From the NCBI RefSeq assembly GCF_024700075.1, contig NZ_JAJONE010000004.1, positions 1 through 64,000 of the forward strand: a DNA stretch of 64,000 nucleotides, read 5' to 3'. This DNA comes from Hymenobacter sp. J193 (GTDB lineage: Bacteria > Bacteroidota > Bacteroidia > Cytophagales > Hymenobacteraceae). How positions within the stretch are numbered: the first letter of the stretch is position 1; each line of letters starts with the position of its first letter. Position numbers and translations under genes: made by a program. The notes under the pieces are model-generated. The model saw only the letters and a program-made list of their open reading frames with translations, did not search any database and was not told where the DNA came from. Of the stretch, positions 55,620 to 63,335 are shown in pieces.

Positions 55620-56537
55620 TCACGTAGTCAATTCACGAATCAGCGCACTTGAAATGGGCAGGCCACATTCCATTTCCATCCAAGCCCATTGACCGTTGGG
55701 GTTGATTTCCAGAAAATAATATTGGCCATCGGTCGCTTTTATTAGGTCTATTGCTCCAAAGTTGAGGTTTAGTGCGCTAACCAATGAGCGGCAGCGGTCT
55801 GCCATGGATTCTGGCAATACATATGGCTGAAAGGCAAGCTTTTCCTTGCGCCAGTCGTGCTGTGTGGTTGCGTATGCCTGTGAATCAACTGAGGCAGCAA
55901 AAACGTGCTGGCCTACTACGGTTACACGTATTTCGTAGGCTTTGGGGATGTTACGCTGGAAGATACTGGGTGTAAGAAAGTACCGGTCTAACTGGGCAAT
56001 ATGTTCAGGTCTGACTTTATTCGTAAATACAACCTGCTTGTAGCTATCGAATAGGATTTTATTATTGAAAATGGGCTTTATGATAATATCCCCGTCATGC
56101 TTATGATAAAAATCAACTATGGACTGCCGTTGATTCGTAGCAAGCGTTTCCGGAATAATGAAACCCAACTCCACGGCCTTCCTAAGGTTGACAAGCTTAT
56201 TTTCCGCTTTGTAGATGTGCTCCGGTTGGCTAACCCATTTGCAGTCAATCAGGTGATAGAAGTTGTTTAGTAGTGCCAACAACTCACTGGCAATGTAATC
56301 CGCTACGTGCGCGTCCTCCAGTGTCACAATGGGCTTTTTGACCCGCCGAAACCAGACCGCGGTAAATCGCTCGATGTTTCCGAGACTTAGCTGAAAACCT
56401 CCCGAGAAGCCTATCGAGTACGGGTATTCAGCCAAATCCTCACAGTTCAGCCGGAAGTAAGGTATAGAGGCCGCATTCAGTTGGTTGATGACAAAGTCAG
56501 CGGTAAAGTCTTCCTTATGAGTAATGATGAGTATCAT
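55620..56537 (-). CDS. ATP-grasp ligase of graspetide (MvdC/MvdD) type
   Basis: 305 residues from the ATG at 56535-56537. It starts MILIITHKEDFTADFVINQL, with WFRRVKKP near 70 as in MvdC/MvdD-like enzymes. The ATP-grasp core includes GDIIIKPIFNNKIL (phosphate-binding lysine), a central acidic stretch and NFGAIDLIKATDGQYYFLEI followed by NPNGQW, the Mg-binding ExNPNGQ end. Such ligases join Thr/Ser/Lys side chains to Asp/Glu in a precursor peptide. The ATG overlaps the stop of the precursor gene (TGATG). Confidence 0.85.
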   Translation of the reverse strand: MILIITHKEDFTADFVINQLNAASIPYFRLNCEDLAEYPYSIGFSGGFQLSLGNIERFTAVWFRRVKKPIVTLEDAHVADYIASELLALLNNFYHLIDCKWVSQPEHIYKAENKLVNLRKAVELGFIIPETLATNQRQSIVDFYHKHDGDIIIKPIFNNKILFDSYKQVVFTNKVRPEHIAQLDRYFLTPSIFQRNIPKAYEIRVTVVGQHVFAASVDSQAYATTQHDWRKEKLAFQPYVLPESMADRCRSLVSALNLNFGAIDLIKATDGQYYFLEINPNGQWAWMEMECGLPISSALIRELTT

Positions 56538-56887
56538 CAATCAGTATCGGAGCTTTCGTGGGTCAGGGTCAGCGTCATGGTTGCTAGCCGAGCAAGCAGG
56601 GCGTGGTAACCCGGGTCGCTATCGGATACCTCATTGTGCGTGCGTGTTTCGGTAGCAGTGTCCAAATAGCGACGGCAATTGTCAAGCTGAGGGTTACGGT
56701 CAGTATCCGAATCTTCGTGCATCGTCTTGGTGAAGGTTTCCGTTGCCAAGCGACTTAGGGTAATTGCCGGTTCGCTGGTTCCCTTCAGAACAGTAAGATT
56801 CAGGGTTTCAGAGTAAGACAATGATGCTGCGAAATCATCATCGCTCAACAACGGCTGTTCGGCGTATTCAAGAATAAGAGGAAGCAT
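56537..56887 (-). CDS. Candidate graspetide precursor with three core repeats
   Basis: 116 residues. After a leader of about 46 residues (MLPLILEYAEQPLLSDDDFA at the start) come three similar cores: residues 49-63 TETFTKTMHEDSDTD, 77-91 TATETRTHNEVSDSD and 103-116 TMTLTLTHESSDTD. The common pattern is four Thr at every second position, then an acidic ExSDxD block. Alternating hydroxyl residues followed by carboxylates are what an ATP-grasp ligase needs to form ester rings. Spacers contain LDNCRRYL and YHALLARLA. The gene ends inside the ligase start codon, so expression is coupled. Confidence 0.75.
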   Translation of the reverse strand: MLPLILEYAEQPLLSDDDFAASLSYSETLNLTVLKGTSEPAITLSRLATETFTKTMHEDSDTDRNPQLDNCRRYLDTATETRTHNEVSDSDPGYHALLARLATMTLTLTHESSDTD

Positions 56888-56993
56888 CTAGGTGTGTAGA
56901 GGGGTTGCAAATGGAGCTTTGAAGCTTATCACTACGTCATTGCTTACAAAGCGGAACCGCGATAAGTTACAATCGCAAGTTCAATAGACAGCA

Positions 56994-57995
56994 TTAGGCC
57001 TCAGCGGCTTGCTCTAGGTACAGCTGCTTGTCTTTCCTTCTAGTATGTACCCAAGGGATTGGGGATAGGTGATAGGCTTCAGGGAGTATTCCGGCCTCGG
57101 CAATAAATTTAGTATACTCGATGTCCGATGTGATTATTGGGAAAGAGAACCCGGGGGCCTGCGCCATCAGAGCCAGCGAAAAAGATGAATAACCAAGCTC
57201 TTTGGGCGTCGACTTATTGCCGTGTAAGGACAAATATGCACTCGCCTCCTCACCATCGTAAAGCTTGAACTTAGCGTCGTGCATCAGGGCCAAGATGCAC
57301 ACAAAAACTGCTTCAAACTTTTTCCGGAACGGTTTGCTCTGAAATCCGGACAGGCCCAAGTCTTTGGATACCCTATTCAGAGCCTTGTCGAACTCATGTT
57401 GTAACCCAGCGTAACTAATTGCTCCAATTCCAAGGACCGTTCCGCGGATAAACTTCAATATGTCATCAACCAGATGAATCTCGTGAGGCTTCAGAGTTGG
57501 ATTAAGGTGATAGAATCCGGCCTCCTTAGTGAAGGACCTTTTCAAAAGCTGATGAATATCTCTTTTATTTAGATTGTAATATTTGATTAAAATATCATCT
57601 GTCAAGTCATCTAAACTATCCAAGACGAAAAGGTGGAAATCAGCTTTTGAAATTTTCGGCAGGCTGATGTATCCGAGTATCTGGTCAGTATAGTAGCTGT
57701 CTGGCATTCTGGGCTCGCGGGTAATAACATTCGATTCGGCCAGTTTCTTCACCCCTTCCGAAGCCATCTTCATTTTGGCGTATTTCGCATTAATGGCTTT
57801 ATGGCAGATGCCACGCTCTCTTTGGGGGTGCGCAACAAAGTCTGCTACCTCCCTCAAAAATGATTCCTCGCGCAGGAATTCTCGCACATCGATGAGCAGC
57901 ATTTTAATGTCGTACTCATCAAATTGGTCATCAGCAATTCTTTGAATACTTCGGTTCAGAGAAGCAACCAGCTTTGAGTTGTGAGCCTTTATCAT
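56994..57995 (-). CDS. Hypothetical protein (333 aa)
   Basis: Starts MIKAHNSKLVASLNRSIQRI. It is mainly helical with acidic and basic patches (IRDDI-like LDDLTDDILIKYYNLN, HEIHLVDDILKFIRGT). A late segment FPIITSDIEYTKFIAEAGIL may be a PIN-like or Rossmann-type end (SDIEY), but I recognise no family. It lies between the graspetide cluster and the recombinase gene, all on the minus strand, 106 bases upstream of the precursor. Low GC content matches the rest of the island. Confidence 0.6.
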   Translation of the reverse strand: MIKAHNSKLVASLNRSIQRIADDQFDEYDIKMLLIDVREFLREESFLREVADFVAHPQRERGICHKAINAKYAKMKMASEGVKKLAESNVITREPRMPDSYYTDQILGYISLPKISKADFHLFVLDSLDDLTDDILIKYYNLNKRDIHQLLKRSFTKEAGFYHLNPTLKPHEIHLVDDILKFIRGTVLGIGAISYAGLQHEFDKALNRVSKDLGLSGFQSKPFRKKFEAVFVCILALMHDAKFKLYDGEEASAYLSLHGNKSTPKELGYSSFSLALMAQAPGFSFPIITSDIEYTKFIAEAGILPEAYHLSPIPWVHTRRKDKQLYLEQAAEA

Positions 57996-58022
57996 GGTGC
58001 AGTATAAGGAACAGAAGCAACC

Positions 58023-58982
58023 TTACAGGCCTAACTCTTTGGCGGCATTATGCTGCTGTACATTGTCTAGTCGCGTATAGCGCCGAATCATCGCACTGGT
58101 TTTGTGCTTGGTTTGGTTCATAATTTTGCTATCGTCCGCTCCGTTGAGCTTCGCCACCGTGACAAAGGAAGCCCGCAACGAATGGGCTGTGTAGCCGGGT
58201 CCCAAGTAACGCTGCACTAGGGTGTTAATGGTCTGGTCTGAGAGCCGATTAGCAGTAATTCGGTTGCCCTTGCGAAGCATGACAAACACCGGCCCATCGC
58301 TGCGTTCCAGTTGCTCCAGCCATGCCTTGAGGGAACGGATGGGGCACACCGCCGGCTCAGGGGAGTAGAAAATTGCCTTCTCCTCATAGTCACCCAGTTG
58401 ATTGGTTTTGCTCTTGCCTAGTGACACGACCAAGCACTCCTCAGTAAAGCGTAAGTCCTGCAGGTTGAGGGCGGTCAGCTCGGAGCGGCGAAACGCCCCC
58501 GTGAAACCGAGTAACAGAATGGCCCGGTCCCGCAGACCGGTCACCGTTTCCACGTCCAGGCTGCGCACGAGCTGCTTGAGTTGCACAAGTGAAAATGCCG
58601 GCGCCTGCTTTTGCCGAACGCCATGTAACCGGCGCACTCCATCCATGAAAATCTTGAACTGCTTGTCGTCCGTTGGCGAGTCCACACCACGAACCGCATG
58701 CGCCTTGCTGATGGCCGCGCAGTGCTGCTCCAAGGTGCCGACCTTTTTGCCGGCTTCGGCCAGATGGGTACAAAAACCAACCAGCGCATCAACGGGCGCC
58801 GGCAGCGCCGAGAAGCCGTGCTCGGTGCACCAGGCGCTGAAGCGCTTCAGGTGCGCGGCATACGCACGGGCCGTATTGGGTGCGCCGGTCAGCCCGGCCT
58901 CGACATAGCGGGCGGCCGCGCCCGTGTGGTGCGCCAGCCCGTGGCCCACGGGATTCACGGTCAGTGCGGCGGAGTTTTCCAT
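58023..58982 (-). CDS. Tyrosine recombinase (XerC/phage integrase family)
   Basis: 319 residues from the ATG at 58980-58982; an in-frame TTG at 59030 is possible. The N-terminal SAM-like domain includes TARAYAAHLKRFSAWCTEHG-type core-binding helices. The catalytic domain has the first Arg in TGAFRRSELTALN, a Lys in SLGKSKTNQ, HSLRASFVTVAKLNGAD and HKTSAMIRRYTRLD with the Tyr nucleophile. All R-K-H-R-H-Y positions are present. Repeated AGGTAT dyads sit just upstream. It could move the low-GC island or resolve plasmid multimers. Confidence 0.88.
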   Translation of the reverse strand: MENSAALTVNPVGHGLAHHTGAAARYVEAGLTGAPNTARAYAAHLKRFSAWCTEHGFSALPAPVDALVGFCTHLAEAGKKVGTLEQHCAAISKAHAVRGVDSPTDDKQFKIFMDGVRRLHGVRQKQAPAFSLVQLKQLVRSLDVETVTGLRDRAILLLGFTGAFRRSELTALNLQDLRFTEECLVVSLGKSKTNQLGDYEEKAIFYSPEPAVCPIRSLKAWLEQLERSDGPVFVMLRKGNRITANRLSDQTINTLVQRYLGPGYTAHSLRASFVTVAKLNGADDSKIMNQTKHKTSAMIRRYTRLDNVQQHNAAKELGL

Positions 58983-59040
58983 GCAGCCTATATATAAGGT
59001 ATCGTCACCTGGTTTGGGATATGCCGGCAAGATAGCAGAT

Positions 59041-59139
59041 AGGTAGTGATAAGACTTACTAATCGATACCTATTCCTGAAAAGAAAGGTCGCTGTCATCA
59101 ACGGCCTTCTAGGTATGATAACTAAGACTTATCATACCT
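59041..59139. repeat. AGGTAT-type inverted repeats upstream of the recombinase
   Basis: AGGTATGATAA (59111-59121) and TTATCATACCT (59129-59139) form a perfect 11-7-11 dyad. A second, imperfect one spans 59041-59071, with AGGTAGTGATAAG on the left and CTAATCGATACCT on the right. A further AGGTATCG half occurs at 58998. An 11-bp arm with a 7-bp centre is the geometry of a tyrosine-recombinase core site, but promoter-operator use is equally possible. Confidence 0.6.
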
Positions 59140-59149
59140 TATTTAGTGT

Positions 59150-59830
59150 CTAAGCCGGTCGGTCTGCCTCACCCAAATTGGTTTTCAGTTTTCGCAGGTC
59201 TGCTTTGATGCGCGGGCCGATGCTTTTGCCGTGACAATTTTTGTAACGGTCGGGTCCCTGGCAAAGGCATCGCTTCTTAGGCATACCGCCCATGTAAATG
59301 AATCCCTGCAAGGCGTTTTTCAACGCATCGTAATAGTGGTGAAGCTCTAGGGCAGCGTCGGGTAGCCGCATGTGCATATCATCTCCCCGGGTACCGTAAG
59401 CGTGTATCTTGGAAAGCGTTTCGCATACTCGGATAAAATCGTCCACTACAGGGTTACCAGTGATATTGATTCGCACGTTGTCTGTGTCTTGGCCGGTGTA
59501 CACAAACCCTTCATTGTCCGAAACGAAAAGCGTGTGTTCGGCCTGCCCTTCCGTTGGGGTGATGTCTACGAACTCTTCCTGCTCATCTTCCCAGACCGCA
59601 TGCCTTTCTGCTTCGCATAGGATAGTTGTTTTGTGGATAGCCCAACCGTAATGAATTCGCCCGCCATCCCGCTTCACCTTTTCCTCAACATTGGGAAAGC
59701 AGTTTAGATGCTTAGCATAAGGTTCCGGCCGGATAAGTACCAACTCGGGTTCAAACTCAACCTTCAACTTATCAAGTAGCTTGGTAACGAAAGCATCATC
59801 CTTGTCTGGAGGGGTAGTAGCGTGTAGCAT
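59150..59830 (-). CDS. SEC-C-motif-ending protein, unknown function
   Basis: 226 residues. The C-terminus KKRCLCQGPDRYKNCHGKSI is a SEC-C-like zinc-binding end (CxCxnxxxxxxCHG). The N-terminal part has HLNCFPNVEEKVKRDGGRIH, then YGWAIHKTTILCEAERHAVW and EEFVDITP, a layout known from uncharacterised proteins with SEC-C tails that may bind protein or nucleic acid. Its stop lies 10 bases beyond the perfect dyad at 59111-59139. Function unknown. Confidence 0.65.
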   Translation of the reverse strand: MLHATTPPDKDDAFVTKLLDKLKVEFEPELVLIRPEPYAKHLNCFPNVEEKVKRDGGRIHYGWAIHKTTILCEAERHAVWEDEQEEFVDITPTEGQAEHTLFVSDNEGFVYTGQDTDNVRINITGNPVVDDFIRVCETLSKIHAYGTRGDDMHMRLPDAALELHHYYDALKNALQGFIYMGGMPKKRCLCQGPDRYKNCHGKSIGPRIKADLRKLKTNLGEADRPA

Positions 59831-59984
59831 GAGCGCAAGTAAAGGGTAATAGGGGGTGGAATTAGCCTACCAAAATACGTGGCCAGCTACTGACCATTTT
59901 ATTGGGCGGCATTGATTAGTGTAAAAGCATCTAGTTAGTACTTTTACCGACCGCCCTTCCGCTTATTCTACTAGCAAAGTCTAT

Positions 59985-60911
59985 ATGGCAAAACTTTACA
60001 TTCTTCAATTTCTACTTCTGATTGTCAGCATTCCTACGCTCGCCCAGCGGCCCAAGCCCGCCGCGGTTACCCTGCCCCCGGCCGATACCGTCTACTTTGA
60101 CCGCGACTGGGAGCGCACCGAAACACTGGAGGAAGTCAGCTACGCCCGCGTTGCCCGCCACGATGCCGCCGGCAAAACCATGGGCACGGTGCGGGACTAC
60201 TTTTATCCGTCCTGGAAAAAGCAGTGGGAAGGCAAGATGGCCAGCGAAGCCCCCGACAAGCCCACGGGACTGTGTTGCGGCTGGCACGAAAACGGCCAGG
60301 TGAGCTTCAAGGGCACCTACGTCAACGGCGTGCAGCAAGCCGACTTTCGCAGCTGGCGCGACGATGGCCGGGAAATCAAGTGCAAGTCTCTCATGCAGGA
60401 GGCGCTGCCGCTGAGCACCGCCTCGATTCACTGCAGCAACTGCATGCACATCAGCCGCAAAGTCTTCACCGTGGACATTCCCGAAGGCACGGTGGGCATC
60501 GTCTACAAGCTGGATGTGCGCGACGAAGGCCAGCCCCCGGTGTCGTGGTCCACGGCTCTGGCCCTGGCCGGCGTAGTCGGTACGGGCGGCATGTCCGCGC
60601 CCGCCCTGCTGACTACGGCGGCTACGGCCCTCACAAAGCAGGGCAACAATGCGCCGCCCACCGTGAGCACCAAATGCCACTGGTACATCACGCCCGACGA
60701 AGCCTCAGCGCAGCAGTTTCTGGACACCAAAGGCTACATCAAGGACGTGAAGAGCTGCCTGCGCGTGGCGTCCAACACCCCCCAGGAAACCCGGCCCATC
60801 AGCCTGCCGCCCGGCATCCGCCGGCTCTACGTGTGCGTGAACAACGACAACTACACCACCGACGCCACGGCAACGCTGAGCGTGACGGCGCTGGTGCAGA
60901 CCTGCAAGTAG
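59985..60911 (+). CDS. Exported protein with MORN/YwqK-like repeat
   Basis: 308 residues with a signal peptide (MAKLYILQFLLLIVSIPTLA). The section GLCCGWHENGQVSFKGTYVN, then GVQQADFRSWRDDGREI is a MORN/YwqK-like unit (GxWxxNGxxxxxGxYxxGxxxGxWxxxxxxG). The remainder carries several cysteines (CSNCMH, CHWYI, SCLRV, VCVNN, QTCK), perhaps disulfides in the periplasm. No function is known. It is convergent with the copper oxidase gene, whose stop is 16 bases away. Confidence 0.6.
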   Translation: MAKLYILQFLLLIVSIPTLAQRPKPAAVTLPPADTVYFDRDWERTETLEEVSYARVARHDAAGKTMGTVRDYFYPSWKKQWEGKMASEAPDKPTGLCCGWHENGQVSFKGTYVNGVQQADFRSWRDDGREIKCKSLMQEALPLSTASIHCSNCMHISRKVFTVDIPEGTVGIVYKLDVRDEGQPPVSWSTALALAGVVGTGGMSAPALLTTAATALTKQGNNAPPTVSTKCHWYITPDEASAQQFLDTKGYIKDVKSCLRVASNTPQETRPISLPPGIRRLYVCVNNDNYTTDATATLSVTALVQTCK

Positions 60912-60926
60912 GGAGCCGGCTGCCCG

Positions 60927-63329
60927 TTAATAGTGGAGGGTCAGGCCAGCTCCCCACTTGTAGTCGCTGTCGTAGTTGGTGCTCAGCGACACGTACTTGC
61001 TGACCATGTAGCGGAAGGCGACGTTGTACTCCCGGTCCGTGTTCACCAGCAAATCGGCAAAGAAGTTGTTGCTCAGGGGCAGGTCGGTGCGCTCCAGCTG
61101 CAGGCGCACCTTGCCGTTGCTGTCCAGGCGCAGCTCCGAGCGCACCAGCAGCGGCAGCAGGTAGTACAGGCCCACGTCGAAGACGCGCCGGTTGTTTTTG
61201 GTGTTCCGCTCCCCTTCCGCCAGCAGCGTGCGGTTGTTGCGGTAATCGAAGCCGACGAAGGCGGCGAGAAACTGCCGGTTGTCGAGGTAGCGCAGCAGGT
61301 GGGTTTCGGTCTCGAAGTTGCCCTGGTAGTTCGCCCGGCCCTCGAATTCCAGCGCGTTGCGGTTATTGGAAAGGGTGGTCTCTAGAAAAGCGCCCTGCGA
61401 GTGCGCCATCAGGTCGGCCCAGAGGTAGGGCCGGTTGTCTTCCTTTTTCAGCTCCTTGTAGTCGGTGCGGGCGTACTGGTTCTGCGGGGTGCCTTCGTAG
61501 CTCACGATGCGGGCCATGCCGGCCATCATGTGGTAGAGGATGTGGCAGTGGAAAAACCAGTCCTGCTCCTCGTTGGCGTCGAACTCGATGGTGACCTTGC
61601 CCATGGACTGAATGTCGAAGGTGTGCTTCATCGGCGAGTAGGCGCCCTGGGCGTTGACGAGCCGGAAAAAGTGCCCGTGCAGGTGCAGGGGGTGGCGCAT
61701 CATGGTGGTGTTGGTGAACGTCATGCGCACGTTCTCGCCCTTGCGGATGGGAATTTTGTCGGCCTCGGACAGGGTCTTGTTGTCGAACGACCACACGTAG
61801 CGCAGCATGTTGCCGGTCAGGGTCAGGTTGATTTCCCGCCACTGCTTGGTCGAGTCCAGCGTGGTGGGGTTAAGGGCCCGCAGCTGATTGTAGTTGAAGT
61901 CGCCGGCGCTGCCCCCCATGCCACTCATTCCGGCCATGCCGCCCATGTCCATGCCCGCCATGCTGCCCGTGTCCTGCATGCTGCCCATGCTCTTGCCGGC
62001 TTTTTCCTGGGCATTTTCGGGTCGGTTCTGCGGCGAGGGCGCCGTGGTGGCGGGCGGCGCCCCGTGCTGCATGTCCATCCCCGGCATCGGCGAGCCACTA
62101 GCTGGCTTCTGGCCTGACATGTCCATGCCTTTCATTTCCCCACTGCCCTGCTGCTTGGTCATGCCGGCGCCGCCCATATTCATGCCGCTCATGCCCTCCA
62201 TGCTGTTCATTTCGCGCATCATCTGGAAGTAGTTGATGCGGGGCAGGTCCGGCGCTTTCATCGGCTCGCCCGCCCCGATGTAGGTAGAGGTGTAGCCCGT
62301 GATGTCGTTGGCCGTGGCCCGAAACTCGGCCGCGCCCATGGCGGGCACGGTCACCAGCAGGTCGTAGGTTTCGGCCGTGGCAATTTCGAGCTTGGTGACC
62401 GGGAAGGGCTCCACGTTGATGCCGTCGGCGGCAATCACCTGCATGGGGCCGCCGGCGTACTGCAGGAAAAAGTACGAGGAGGCGCTGCCGTTGATGACGC
62501 GCAGGCGCACCACCTCCCCGGGCTTGGCGTCCTTGAAATAGCCTTTTTCCTGCCCGTTGGTCAAAAACTTGTTGTAGTAGATGTCGGTCAGGTCCATGGC
62601 CGGCATGCGGCCCCACTCCTGCTTGAGCTTGTCTTTGAAGTAGCCGGCGGCCAGGGCCTCGCCGTAGCTCTGGGTGGCGCCTTTCTGCACGGCAAACCAC
62701 TCGCCGGTGCGCTTGAGGTAGCGCAGCACTTCCTTGGATTTGTGGTCGGTCCAGTCGGAGAGCACCAGCACGTACTCCTTCATCTCGTAGGGAATCCGCT
62801 TGGGGTGGATAACGATGGAGCCGTACACGCCGTCCTGCTCCTGCAGCATGGTGTGGGAGTGGTACCAGTAGGTGCCGCTCTGTATCAGGGGGAACGTAAA
62901 CGTGTGCGTGCCGCCCGGCTCCACGGGGGCTGTGTTGAGGTAGGGCACGCCGTCCTGCGCGTTGGGCAGCAGGATGCCGTGCCAGTGGATGGAGGTTTCC
63001 ATGTGCATCTGGTTGTGCACCCGAATCACGGCCGTGTCGCCCTCGTTGAAGGTGAGCGTGGGGGCCGGAATCTGGCCGTTGATGCCGATGGCCCGGCGGG
63101 TGCGGCCGGTGAAGTTGACCAGGCGCTCGTCGACGTACAGGTCGTATTCCACCCGTTTGCCCACGTAGCTGGTGCGGGGCGTCACGACTTTGCCCTGCAG
63201 CTCGGCGGCCGGGGGCGCGGACTGGGTCAGGTGGGGCTCGGTGCCCTTGGCCATGCGCATGCCCGGCATATTTTGGGCCCAGGCGGGCAAGGTGGCCAGC
63301 AGCGCAGCTAGCAGAAAGAGTACTCGCAT
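60927..63329 (-). CDS. Multicopper oxidase (CopA-like) with C-terminal CopB-like region
   Basis: 800 residues from the ATG at 63327-63329 with a signal peptide (MRVLFLLAALLATLPAWAQN). Cupredoxin copper ligands are complete: SIHWHGILLPN, GTYWYHSHT, MRHPLHLHGHFFRLV and WFFHCHILYHMMAGMARI. A Met-rich insert (repeats of GMDM and MAGM type, near 61900-62200) lies before the last cupredoxin domain and probably binds Cu(I). After the oxidase the chain continues about 200 residues with strands and WADLMAHSQGAFLETT, like CopB/PcoB outer-membrane barrels. It should oxidise and hold periplasmic copper. Confidence 0.88.
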   Translation of the reverse strand: MRVLFLLAALLATLPAWAQNMPGMRMAKGTEPHLTQSAPPAAELQGKVVTPRTSYVGKRVEYDLYVDERLVNFTGRTRRAIGINGQIPAPTLTFNEGDTAVIRVHNQMHMETSIHWHGILLPNAQDGVPYLNTAPVEPGGTHTFTFPLIQSGTYWYHSHTMLQEQDGVYGSIVIHPKRIPYEMKEYVLVLSDWTDHKSKEVLRYLKRTGEWFAVQKGATQSYGEALAAGYFKDKLKQEWGRMPAMDLTDIYYNKFLTNGQEKGYFKDAKPGEVVRLRVINGSASSYFFLQYAGGPMQVIAADGINVEPFPVTKLEIATAETYDLLVTVPAMGAAEFRATANDITGYTSTYIGAGEPMKAPDLPRINYFQMMREMNSMEGMSGMNMGGAGMTKQQGSGEMKGMDMSGQKPASGSPMPGMDMQHGAPPATTAPSPQNRPENAQEKAGKSMGSMQDTGSMAGMDMGGMAGMSGMGGSAGDFNYNQLRALNPTTLDSTKQWREINLTLTGNMLRYVWSFDNKTLSEADKIPIRKGENVRMTFTNTTMMRHPLHLHGHFFRLVNAQGAYSPMKHTFDIQSMGKVTIEFDANEEQDWFFHCHILYHMMAGMARIVSYEGTPQNQYARTDYKELKKEDNRPYLWADLMAHSQGAFLETTLSNNRNALEFEGRANYQGNFETETHLLRYLDNRQFLAAFVGFDYRNNRTLLAEGERNTKNNRRVFDVGLYYLLPLLVRSELRLDSNGKVRLQLERTDLPLSNNFFADLLVNTDREYNVAFRYMVSKYVSLSTNYDSDYKWGAGLTLHY

Positions 63330-63335
63330 CGTCAC

